Source: VRUE01 sp963816785
GTDB taxonomy: Bacteria > Actinomycetota > Thermoleophilia > Solirubrobacterales > 70-9
Length of the DNA: 64,000 nt
Assembly: GCA_963816785.1 (NCBI GenBank)
Contig: CAWFLL010000004.1
Span: 1,612,001 to 1,676,000 of the forward strand
Direction: 5' to 3'
Part shown: positions 29,534 to 37,146 of the stretch, piece by piece
Position numbering within the stretch: the first letter of the stretch is position 1
Layout of the letters: the number at the start of each line of letters is the position of its first letter
Made by a program: the position numbers and the translations under genes
Notes under the pieces: generated by a model
Database searches by the model: none
What the model saw: the letters and a program-made list of their open reading frames with translations, nothing else
What the model was told of the DNA's origin: nothing

Positions 29534-30352
29534 TCACCCTGCCAGGGACTCGAGGGCGGCCAGCCAGCCGCAGGGGCCGTCGACGGTCCAGTCCGACTCC
29601 TGGGCAAGCTCCGGGGGTGCCTCCGCGGAGGCGACGCCGACGCAGATCGCGGTCTCCAGCTCGCCGCGCTCGCGCAGCTCGCGCAGGCGGCGGAAGGCGT
29701 CGAGATCGGTCCGGTCGTCGCCGGCGTAGACGGCGGCTGTTATCCCGTTGGTGGCGAGCAGCGCCCCCACCGCCGCGTCCTTGCCGCCGCCCCCGGCCGG
29801 GCGCAGCTCGAGGACCTTGCGCCCCCAGCGCGGCTCGAGCCCCGCCCGCCCGGCCTCGGCGGCGAGCTCGCGGGCCCGCGCCTCGGCGGCACGCTCGTCC
29901 TCGGCGCCGCGCCAGTGCAGCGCCTGGATCGGGCCCTTGTCCTCGACCCGGAGCCCGGCCGCGCTCGCGGCCTCGCCGCGCGTCGCGATGAACTCGGCCG
30001 CCGCCCGCTCGCGGTCGCGCAGCGAGGGGTCGAGCTGCGGCTCCTGATCCCCCGGCAGCAGCAGTTCCAGGCCGTGGTTGCCGGCGTAGGCGATCCCGGC
30101 GACGCCGACCAGCCGCCGCGCCTCCTCCGCCGGCCGCCCGGAGAGGCAGCCGACGAGGCCGAAGCGCTCGCTCAGCGCGATCAGCGCGGCGGTGGCCGCG
30201 TCCGGCACGGCGGCCTGCTCCGGGCGCTCCACGATCGGCGCCAGCGTCCCGTCGACGTCGGTGAGGATGGCAGCGCGCGCGGGGTCGTCACGTAGCGGGG
30301 CCAGTAGGCCGATCCCCGCTCCGCCCGCCCCGCTGCCGGTTTCGGGAGACAC
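29534..30352 (-). CDS. otsB: Trehalose-6-phosphate phosphatase
   Basis: 272 residues from GTG 30352. HAD-type motif 1 is AAILTDVDGTLAPI, motif 2 region GCLSGRP, conserved YAGNHGLEL, and motif 3/4 AVYAGDDRTDLDAFRRL. This is the pattern of OtsB, which removes phosphate from trehalose 6-phosphate. No otsA is visible in the window. The annotated start is the first good start after the upstream stretch; longer in-frame readings would run antisense through the TSUP genes. Confidence 0.9.
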   Translation of the reverse strand: MSPETGSGAGGAGIGLLAPLRDDPARAAILTDVDGTLAPIVERPEQAAVPDAATAALIALSERFGLVGCLSGRPAEEARRLVGVAGIAYAGNHGLELLLPGDQEPQLDPSLRDRERAAAEFIATRGEAASAAGLRVEDKGPIQALHWRGAEDERAAEARARELAAEAGRAGLEPRWGRKVLELRPAGGGGKDAAVGALLATNGITAAVYAGDDRTDLDAFRRLRELRERGELETAICVGVASAEAPPELAQESDWTVDGPCGWLAALESLAG

Positions 30353-30377
30353 GGGATCTAGTATCGCCGCAATGAGT

Positions 30378-30430
30378 GCGGAGCGAGCAAGCGTCGCAAT
30401 CTGTTTCTTCGCGCCGCGAGCGACGCGCGA
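30378..30430 (+). repeat. Palindromic element, intergenic copy between otsB and the half-size TSUP genes
   Basis: Reads GCGGAGCGAGCAAGCG, then TCGCAATCTGTTTCTTCGCG, then CCGCGAGCGACGCGCGA. The centre matches ileS copy 2 (ATCTGTTTCTTCGCG) and shares TCGCAATCTG exactly with the copy in the 2-oxoglutarate dehydrogenase gene. It lies just before the start codon at 30440. Confidence 0.65.
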
Positions 30431-30439
30431 AGCGTTGTG

Positions 30440-30805
30440 ATGCCCAGCGAGCGCACCCTCAAGCTGGCCGCGATCGGAACACTGGCCGGTCTCTTCAGCG
30501 GGCTCTTCGGCGTCGGCGGGGGCACGGTGATCGTCCCGCTGCTGATCCTCTGGTTCGGCTACGGCGAGCGGCTGGCGACCGGGACGAGCCTCGGGGCGAT
30601 CGTCCTGATCGGCTTCCTCGGCGTGCTCGTGCAGGGGGGGCTCTACGGCAACGTCCGCCTCGCGACCGGCCTGGCGCTGACGGTTCCCGCGATCGGGGGC
30701 GTCCTGCTCGGCACCGCGATCCAGCAGCGGATCTCGCAGCGCGCCGTCTCGCTGATGTTCGCGGCGCTCCTCGTGGCGATGGCGATCGAGCTGATCATTC
30801 CGTGA
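30440..30805 (+). CDS. Half-size TauE/SafE (TSUP) membrane protein A
   Basis: 121 residues from ATG 30440 (GTG 30437 possible). Four membrane segments and the N-half TSUP signature GLFSGLFGVGGGTVIVPLLILW, with GTSLGAIVLIGF. It equals one half of a normal TSUP transporter (about 250 residues) and is followed 15 bases later by the other half. Two halves would assemble into one transporter (inference). Confidence 0.85.
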   Translation: MPSERTLKLAAIGTLAGLFSGLFGVGGGTVIVPLLILWFGYGERLATGTSLGAIVLIGFLGVLVQGGLYGNVRLATGLALTVPAIGGVLLGTAIQQRISQRAVSLMFAALLVAMAIELIIP

Positions 30806-30820
30806 GCGGGGGGACGAGCC

Positions 30821-31192
30821 ATGGATGAGTTGCTGGCGGTGCTGATCGCCGCGATCGGAGGTCTCGCCGGCGGCCTGGTCGGCGTCGGCGGCGGGGTCCT
30901 CTTCGTGCCGGCGCTGGTCATCTTCATCGGCCTCACCCAGGTCGAGGCCGAGTCGACCTCGCTGCTGATGATCGTCCTCGTCGCCTTGGTCGGCGCCCAC
31001 CGGCAGAAGGGGTACGGCAACCTCAACGTCCGCGACGCCGTCCTGATCGGCGTCCTCTCCCCGCTCGGGGTGCTGATCGGCGTCGTCATCGCCAACGAGG
31101 TCCCGCAACGGGCGCTCGAGCTCTCCTTCGCGGCGCTGGCGCTGGCGGTCGCCTACAGCCTCGTGCGGCGTGCCCTGGCGCCGGATGCCTGA
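30821..31192 (+). CDS. Half-size TauE/SafE (TSUP) membrane protein B
   Basis: 123 residues, four membrane segments, second copy of the TSUP half-signature (GLAGGLVGVGGGVLFVPALVIF, AESTSLLMIVLVAL). It has its own ATG and an upstream GGGGGGA-type ribosome site. No readthrough frame joins it to protein A, and the junction falls where TSUP proteins have their central loop, so this reads as two genuine genes rather than a frameshifted one. Compare the single full-length TSUP at 823-1575. Confidence 0.85.
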   Translation: MDELLAVLIAAIGGLAGGLVGVGGGVLFVPALVIFIGLTQVEAESTSLLMIVLVALVGAHRQKGYGNLNVRDAVLIGVLSPLGVLIGVVIANEVPQRALELSFAALALAVAYSLVRRALAPDA

Positions 31193-31239
31193 GGCCCAGC
31201 CCGCTGGCGCTGCGGACCCCCATCGGTAGTCTCAAACCC

Positions 31240-32100
31240 ATGGATTCGCTGACCTGGGAGACCGAGGTGCCGACGCTGCGCTCGCCGATCCTCGTCTGCA
31301 GCTTTCGGGGCTGGAACGACGCCGCCGGATCCGCCTCGACCGCCCTGGCCGCGGTCGCATCCGGGTTCGAGGCCGAGCTGATCGCCCAGGTCGACCCGGA
31401 GGAGTACTTCGACTTCCAGGAGACCCGGCCGACGATCACCCTCACCGAGGGCCAGGCCCGCCACATCGAGTGGCCGCAGAACAACCTGATCTCCGTCCCG
31501 GTCCCCGGGGCCGCCCGCGACCTGGTCCTGCTCGACGGCACCGAGCCCAACCTTCGCTGGCGCACCTTTTCGGAGACGATCGCGACCGCCGCCGACGCGC
31601 TCGGGGTCGAGATGGTGGTGACGATGGGCGCGCTGATCGCCGAGGTCTCCCACACCCTGCCGGTGCCGATCACCGGACTCGCCTCCGACCCCCAATTGGT
31701 CGAGGACCTCGAGCTGCAGCGCTCGAGCTACGAAGGCCCGACCGGGATCGTCGGCGTGCTGCACGATTGCTGCAACCAGGTCGGGATCACCTCGGCCTCG
31801 CTGTGGGCGGCGGTGCCGCACTACGTCGCCGCCGTCCCCAACCCCAAGGCGGGGCTGGCGCTGCTGCGCCGGCTCGAGGGCCTGACCGGGATCGCGGTCG
31901 AAGCCCGCGACCTGGAGGAGGAAGCGGCCAACTACGAGGAGCAGATCGGCCGCGCCGTCGCCGCCAACCCCGAGATCGCCGAACTCGTCGAGCGGATCGA
32001 GGCCGAGCAGGTCGAGCAGCTCGGCGAAGGCGAGGACCTGCCCTCGGCCGACTCGATCGCCCGCGAGTTCCAGCGCTTCCTGCGCCAGCAGGGCAACTGA
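31240..32100 (+). CDS. PAC2 family protein
   Basis: 286 residues matching the PAC2 (proteasome assembly chaperone 2-like) family: N-terminal ILVCSFRGWNDAAGSASTAL, YFDFQETRPTITL, GTEPNLRWRTFSE, MVVTMGALIAEVSHTLPVPITG and SASLWAAVPHYVAA. Actinobacteria carry several such proteins; a link to the proteasome is plausible but unproven. The C-terminus is a long acidic helix, probably coiled-coil. It converges on the helicase gene with a 9-base gap. Confidence 0.85.
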   Translation: MDSLTWETEVPTLRSPILVCSFRGWNDAAGSASTALAAVASGFEAELIAQVDPEEYFDFQETRPTITLTEGQARHIEWPQNNLISVPVPGAARDLVLLDGTEPNLRWRTFSETIATAADALGVEMVVTMGALIAEVSHTLPVPITGLASDPQLVEDLELQRSSYEGPTGIVGVLHDCCNQVGITSASLWAAVPHYVAAVPNPKAGLALLRRLEGLTGIAVEARDLEEEAANYEEQIGRAVAANPEIAELVERIEAEQVEQLGEGEDLPSADSIAREFQRFLRQQGN

Positions 32101-32109
32101 GCCCGCCGC

Positions 32110-34998
32110 TCAGCTCTCGGCCGCGGGGCAGATCAGACGGTAGTCGCACCAGCTGCAGACCGCCGGTGAGGGTCGCGGCTCGAAGTCCTGGCCGAGGATC
32201 CCCTCGCCGACCTCGAGCACGGTCCGCTCGACCCGCTCGGCGTCGTCGGGCTTGATCGGCGCCGCCACCTTCTCGGCGTCGAGGACGTAGTAGTAGCTGC
32301 CGGTAGCGGCCTCGAGGTCCCAGGCCTCACGCGCCGCGAGCCGGTAGAGCGCGAGCTGGAGGTCGCTCTCGAGGTCGGACTCGCTCTTGCGCTCGCCGGT
32401 CTTGTAATCGATCAGCTCGTGCTCGCCGTCGGGGAGGCGGTCGACGCGGTCGACGCGGCCGCGCACGTGGTGCTCGCCGATCTTGATGTCGAACTTGCGC
32501 TCGAGCCAGACCGGCTCGCCCTCGGCGCCACCCTCGCGCTCGCAGTAGAGGCGCAGCGCCTCCCGGGCCCGGTCGCGGAACTGGAGCTCGTCGTCGCTGG
32601 TGCCGAAGCCGCTGCGCCGCCAGCCGGCCTCGAACAGCGCCATCAGCCGCTCGAGGTCGTTCCCGCCCTCGCCCGCGTCCTTGTGGAAGCGCTCGAGGAC
32701 GTTGTGGATGAGGATCCCGAACCGCTGATTGATGGTCGGCTCCTGTGGGATCCCGAAGACCCGCGCGAACTTGTACTTCAGCGGGCAGGTCAGGTACAGG
32801 TCGAGGTCGGAGGCCGAGAGGCTGAGGGCGCCGTCACCGCGGCGGGGCAGGAACGCCTCGAGCGAGGGCTCCTGGCGGGCCCCGATCAGCTTCCGTCGGC
32901 CCTCGCGCCTGCGCTCGGAGTCGAGCAGGTAGGAGTCGAGCGAGGAGGCGTCGAGCTCGGCCTGTTGCTCGGGGGTCGCGACCTGGCGCAGCAGCCCGTT
33001 GACCGCGTCGACCGCCTCCTCGGTCGCCTCGTCCCCCGGCCGCTGGGCGAGCGCCGCCAGCTTCAGCAGCTCGAGGAAGCGGGCGACCGCTCGGTTGACG
33101 TCGACCGCGGTGTCGAGCCGCGGCTCGGACAGCTGCCTGCCGGCCCTCCAGGACTCCTCCAGGACCTCCTCGCGGAGTGTTCGGTAGGTCGCGTGGAGGC
33201 CTTCGGCCGGGCCGAACAGCTCCTCGCCGTGGCGCTCCTCTTTCGCCCCGGCGGCGGCCAGCGCTCCGGCGTAGAACGGCGAGGGCCTGACCTCGCCGCC
33301 GTCGTCGCGCTCGATCCTCGAGAGGACGAGGCCCGAACGGGCCGGCCGGCCGATCCGGTCCGCCGCGTCATCCTGCTCCAGCCCGAGCGTGAAGACGTGG
33401 TCGAATCCCATTCCCTTGGCGGCGCCGCGGGCGAGCCCCTGCACCGCGCCCGGCGCCGGGGGCTCGGTCCCGCCCACGGGCTCGACCCCGGCCTCGGCCA
33501 CCGCGCTGAGGTGGCGGACGAAGTCGCGGGTCGACCCGTGGGGCTCGCGCCGGGTCCAGGCGGTGGCCAGCTCGGCGAGCCGCGACAGCCCCAGCAGCCG
33601 CTCGGCCACCTCCGGCTGGGCCGCGAACAGGCGCTGGCGCCGGATCCCGACCCGCTCGATCAGGCGGCGCACGAAGACGTCGGCCCGCCGCTCCTCCATC
33701 GCGGCGGAGGCTTCGCCGTAGAGCTTGAGGAAGTCCTGGATCCGCTCGCGCGCCTCGGGCGGGATCCGTGGGCTCTCGAGCGCAGCCTCGCAGGCGGAGA
33801 ACATGTCGAGCTTGCGGCGCCGCGCGATCGTCGTCAGCCGGGCGAGGTCGGCGGGGGGCAGCTCGATCGGCGGCCGCGTCAGCGCCCGCGCCGCCGCCGC
33901 CGAGTCGGCGGGGTCCGCCAGCACCCGCAGCCAGGCGATCGCGTCCCGCACCTCGGGCCGCTGGAACAGCGCCGCCGGCCCCGACAGGTGGAAGGGAATC
34001 CCGCGCTCCTCCATCGCCGCCGCCACCGGCCCGCCCTTCATCCCGGGGTCGTCGATGAGGACGCAGACGTCATCCGGCCGGACGCCACTCGACAGCAGCA
34101 TCTCGACCTCACGCGCCACGGCCTGCGCCTGTGCCCGCTCGTTGGCGCAGCGCCAGAAGCGGACCCCGGGGTCGCGGAACAGGTGCTCGAGCTGCAGCAC
34201 GTCGCCCTCGGGGTGCAGATCCCGATACCAGCCGCTCAGATCCGTTGCGCCTGGCTCCAGCGCGTAGATGTGGCTCGGGTTCTCCGCTGCCAGCGCCGCG
34301 AGGAGCGCTCGCTGAGCGGTGGTCGTGTCCTCGAGCTCGTCGACCATCACGTGGGCGAAGCGGTCGGCCAGCGCAGCGCGGACGTCGGCCCGCTCCGCGT
34401 GGAGCCGAGCCAGGATCAGGAAGACGTCGCCGCGGTCGAGGTTGCAGGTCGCGGCGATGATCCGGTCGTGGGCGACGACGAGCTCGGCCAGCTCGGGGTC
34501 GGGAGCGTCGGCGCCGGCCTTGAGGTCGTCTATCCGCTCCAGCAGCCTGGCCAGCAGTCCCGCCGGGTTGCCGCGGATCTCGTGCTGGCGCAGCGGCAGC
34601 TCATCGAGGCGGTCGAGGAGCATCGCCAGCCTCTCGGCCGGGCCGAGCACCTCGAAGAACGGGTCTAGCCCGGCGGCGTCGGAGTGCTCGCGCAGGAGCC
34701 GTTCCCCGATCGCGTCCCAGGTCCCGACCCAGAGCTCGTCGTAGGGGTCCTCGAGGAGCGATTCGACCCGCGTCCGCAGCCCCTCGGCCCCGGCCCTGGT
34801 CGAGGCCAGCAGCAGCACCCGATCGGGGGCGGCGTCGCCATCTGAGGCGAGCCGGGCCAGGCGCCGCGCGAGCGCCTCGCTCTTGCCGGTCCCGGGCTCG
34901 CCGAGAAGCAGCAGCGGCCCGGCGGCGTGCTTGATCGCCCCTGCCTGAGCGGATGGCAATTCCGCCCGCGTGCTCTGCTCCCGCTCGCTCGCACTCAT
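32110..34998 (-). CDS. UvrD-like helicase fused to a PD-(D/E)XK nuclease with Fe-S cysteines (AddB/AdnA-like)
   Basis: About 962 residues; ATG 34998 or GTG 35004. Walker A is intact (LLLLGEPGTGKSEAL, near residue 35). The Walker B region reads HVMVDELEDTTTAQ, where UvrD has DExQ. The motif III and VI regions are poorly conserved: no QxIYxFRGA and no VALTRA-type motif VI were seen, while a weakened motif V reads KGMGFDHVFTLGLEQ. The C-terminal 200 residues form a RecB-type nuclease (LERKFDIKIGEHHVRGRVDRVDR, ELIDYKTGE), with Cys in YLTCPLKYKF and CSWCDYRLICP, typical for a 4Fe-4S staple. This combination fits AddB/AdnA-type subunits with a degenerate motor. The partner subunit is not in the window. 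Confidence 0.82.
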   Translation of the reverse strand: MSASEREQSTRAELPSAQAGAIKHAAGPLLLLGEPGTGKSEALARRLARLASDGDAAPDRVLLLASTRAGAEGLRTRVESLLEDPYDELWVGTWDAIGERLLREHSDAAGLDPFFEVLGPAERLAMLLDRLDELPLRQHEIRGNPAGLLARLLERIDDLKAGADAPDPELAELVVAHDRIIAATCNLDRGDVFLILARLHAERADVRAALADRFAHVMVDELEDTTTAQRALLAALAAENPSHIYALEPGATDLSGWYRDLHPEGDVLQLEHLFRDPGVRFWRCANERAQAQAVAREVEMLLSSGVRPDDVCVLIDDPGMKGGPVAAAMEERGIPFHLSGPAALFQRPEVRDAIAWLRVLADPADSAAAARALTRPPIELPPADLARLTTIARRRKLDMFSACEAALESPRIPPEARERIQDFLKLYGEASAAMEERRADVFVRRLIERVGIRRQRLFAAQPEVAERLLGLSRLAELATAWTRREPHGSTRDFVRHLSAVAEAGVEPVGGTEPPAPGAVQGLARGAAKGMGFDHVFTLGLEQDDAADRIGRPARSGLVLSRIERDDGGEVRPSPFYAGALAAAGAKEERHGEELFGPAEGLHATYRTLREEVLEESWRAGRQLSEPRLDTAVDVNRAVARFLELLKLAALAQRPGDEATEEAVDAVNGLLRQVATPEQQAELDASSLDSYLLDSERRREGRRKLIGARQEPSLEAFLPRRGDGALSLSASDLDLYLTCPLKYKFARVFGIPQEPTINQRFGILIHNVLERFHKDAGEGGNDLERLMALFEAGWRRSGFGTSDDELQFRDRAREALRLYCEREGGAEGEPVWLERKFDIKIGEHHVRGRVDRVDRLPDGEHELIDYKTGERKSESDLESDLQLALYRLAAREAWDLEAATGSYYYVLDAEKVAAPIKPDDAERVERTVLEVGEGILGQDFEPRPSPAVCSWCDYRLICPAAES

Positions 34999-35036
34999 AT
35001 TCACCGCTTCAACGCTAGCGCCATAGCATTCCGTCG

Positions 35037-35871
35037 ATGGACGTCCTGTCCGCAGATTGGCGGGGAATCTGCCGCCGCGTCGTCGCCGAGCAGCGGCGAA
35101 TCTTCGACTCCACCCCGGGGATCGAGGAGCGGACCGTCTACGAGGGGGTCGGCGTGGGCGGCGACCGAGCCCTCGCGATCGACCGCCGCTGCGAGGACGT
35201 CGTCTTCGCCGAGTTGGAGGAGCTGGCCGGCTCCGGCGCCTCCTTCGTCGCCGTCTCCGAGGAGCGGGGTGAGGCCCCCTTCGGCGGGGGCCGGCGCCGG
35301 CGGCGCGGTCCGGGTCGTGGTCGACCCGATCGACGGCTCGCTCAACGCCCGCCGAACCCTCCCCTCACACAGCCTCAGCATCGCCGTCGCGTCCGGGCCC
35401 TCGATGGCCGATGTCGAGTTCGGCTACGTCTACGACTTCGGCGCGGCCGAGGAGTTCGTCGCCGAGCGGGGCGGCGGCGCGACGCTCGGCGCCGAGCCGA
35501 TCGGCGTCGGTGCGGACCGCGAGATGCTGGAGGTGCTGGGGGTCGAGTCGGCCGAGCCGCGCTGGGCCCTGCCGGTGCTCGAGGCGCTCGACGGTCGGGT
35601 CTATCGGTTGCGGGTCGTCGGCTCGATCGCGATCGCCGCCTCCTACGTCGCCGCGGGACGCTTCGACGCGATGCTCAGCCTCCGCCCGTGCCGATCGGTC
35701 GACATCGCCGCCGCGCAGCTGATCACCCGCGAGGCCGGCGGCCGGGTCGCCTTCGGCCGGCTCGAGCCGGGCGCGGCCGATCTCGGGATCGAGGCCCGCT
35801 ACCCGGTCGCCGTCGCAGCCGGCGAGCGATCGCTGGAGACGATCGCCGGCTGCCTTGAGTCAATCGCCTGA
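35037..35871 (+). CDS. Inositol monophosphatase family protein, frameshifted
   Basis: About 278 residues if the break is bridged. The first frame gives GDRALAIDRRCEDVVFAELE and the metal-binding SEERGEAPFGG; the second continues with VRVVVDPIDGSLNARR (motif A), GSIAIAASYVAAGRFDA and CRSVDIAAAQLITREAGG (motif B). The break is at G-run 35286-35290: one G fewer would join the frames as GGAGAGGAVRVVVDPIDGS. The family hydrolyses inositol monophosphate, fructose bisphosphate, PAP and similar substrates with Mg; which applies here is not decided. It is divergent from the helicase gene. Confidence 0.82.
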
Positions 35872-35889
35872 TCCTGCGAGCATCGCGCC

Positions 35890-36543
35890 ATGCAGACGGC
35901 CATCCTCGTCTTCGACCGGCTCACCGTTCTCGACGCGATCGGCCCCTACGAGGTGCTGCGCTCCGTGCCCGGCTGGGAGGTGCAGATCGTCGGCCCCACC
36001 AGGGGCGTGGTGCGGGACGAGGCCGGCACACTCGGCGTCAGCGCCGACCACTCGCTCGAGGAGGTGACCGAGCCAGACATCGTTCTCGTCCCCGGTGGGA
36101 GGGGCACCCGGCCGCTGATGGAGGACGATGCGGTGCTGTCCTGGCTGCGCGCCGTCGACGAGCGGACGAAGTGGACGACCTCGGTCTGCACCGGCTCGCT
36201 GGTGCTCGGTGCCGCCGGCCTGCTGGAGGGAAGGCAGGCGACCTCGCACTGGCTCTACCTCGAGCGGCTCCGCGAGCTCGGCGCCGACCCGGTCGCGGAA
36301 CGTTTCGTCGAGGACGGCAAGATCCTCACCGCCGCCGGCGTCGCGGCCGGGATCGACATGGCGCTCCACCTGGTCGGCCGCGAGGCCGGGCCGGAGGTCG
36401 CGCAGGCCGTCCAGCTCGGGATCGAGTACGACCCGCAGCCGCCGTTCGATACCGGCTCGCCCGAGAAGGCGCCGGCGCCGATCGTCGAGGTCGTCACCGC
36501 GGCCGCCGCCCGCTCCGACGAGTGGCTCAGCTCGCGACTGTAA
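35890..36543 (+). CDS. DJ-1/PfpI family protein (isonitrile-hydratase-like)
   Basis: 217 residues. GATase-like fold with the nucleophile elbow WTTSVCTGSLVLGAAGLL (Cys100), GPYEVL near residue 18 and LVPGGRGTR near 66. The following SHW and the overall pattern resemble GlxA/isonitrile hydratase-type proteins without the AraC DNA-binding tail. Reaction unknown; hydrolase, hydratase or stress-protein roles are all possible. It begins 18 bases after the inositol monophosphatase gene. Confidence 0.83.
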   Translation: MQTAILVFDRLTVLDAIGPYEVLRSVPGWEVQIVGPTRGVVRDEAGTLGVSADHSLEEVTEPDIVLVPGGRGTRPLMEDDAVLSWLRAVDERTKWTTSVCTGSLVLGAAGLLEGRQATSHWLYLERLRELGADPVAERFVEDGKILTAAGVAAGIDMALHLVGREAGPEVAQAVQLGIEYDPQPPFDTGSPEKAPAPIVEVVTAAAARSDEWLSSRL

Positions 36544-36565
36544 CCCTCGGCGAGAGACCGTTTAA

Positions 36566-36594
36566 GAACGTGTGTTCGTTAAGAACGTATGTTC
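36566..36594 (+). promoter_or_regulatory. Two tandem LexA (SOS) boxes with overlapping promoter
   Basis: Two perfect GAAC-N4-GTTC sites: GAACGTGTGTTC at 36566-36577 and GAACGTATGTTC at 36583-36594, centres 17 bp apart. Both are followed by G, and each fits the Gram-positive/actinobacterial LexA consensus CGAAC-N4-GTTCG except for A in the first position. A -10-like TACACT follows at 36597-36602, so LexA bound here would cover the promoter. The only gene downstream on this strand is the small basic protein at 36655. Confidence 0.75.
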
Positions 36595-36654
36595 GCTACA
36601 CTCGCGAACGCTAACCCCAGGCAGGCAAATACTCAGCGAAGGGATTCACTTTTC

Positions 36655-37137
36655 ATGCCAACTCAGAGCAAGAACAGCAAACCGAAAACGGCGAAGCCGA
36701 AGACGGCGGCGAAGGCCACCGTCGAGGCCCCGGCGACGACCGCCGATCGCGCCAAGACCGCCGCCGAAGCCGCCGTTGACCTCCCGGTCGGCGTCGTCCT
36801 CGAGGTCAGCGACCGCGTCACCGAGCTGGTCGACCCGTTCACCGACCGCGCCGCCGCCGAGCGCCAGCTCAAGTCCTACCGGACGAGCCTGCGCCGCACC
36901 GTCAAGCGCACCGAGCGCCGTGGCCACACCGCCCGCCGCAAGGCGACCACCGAAGCCCGCAAGACCCGCAGCCGGGTCGAGCGCGAGGCCCGCAGGCGCC
37001 GCCGCAACGTCGCGACGACCCTGAAGCGGAACCGCACCGACGTCGAGCAGCGGGTCCGCAAGGCCCTCGACGTTCGGACCTCCCGCGCCCAGGACCTGGT
37101 CGACCAGGTCGGCGAGCAGCTCTCCTCGCTGCGGTAG
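36655..37137 (+). CDS. Small, highly basic Lys/Arg/Ala-rich protein, probably SOS-regulated
   Basis: 160 residues from ATG 36655 (GAAGGGA 10 bases upstream). The N-terminus is a Lys/Pro/Ala-rich tail (QSKNSKPKTAKPKTAAKAT) like histone H1 tails. A middle helix has VVLEVSDRVTELVDPFTD, then an Arg-rich coiled-coil with many RR pairs (RRTVKRTERRGHTARRKATT). No signal peptide. It looks like a nucleoid-associated or DNA-compacting protein; an HbhA-like surface adhesin is a weaker alternative. Two LexA boxes in the promoter suggest that DNA damage induces it. Confidence 0.75.
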   Translation: MPTQSKNSKPKTAKPKTAAKATVEAPATTADRAKTAAEAAVDLPVGVVLEVSDRVTELVDPFTDRAAAERQLKSYRTSLRRTVKRTERRGHTARRKATTEARKTRSRVEREARRRRRNVATTLKRNRTDVEQRVRKALDVRTSRAQDLVDQVGEQLSSLR

Positions 37138-37146
37138 TACCCCTCC

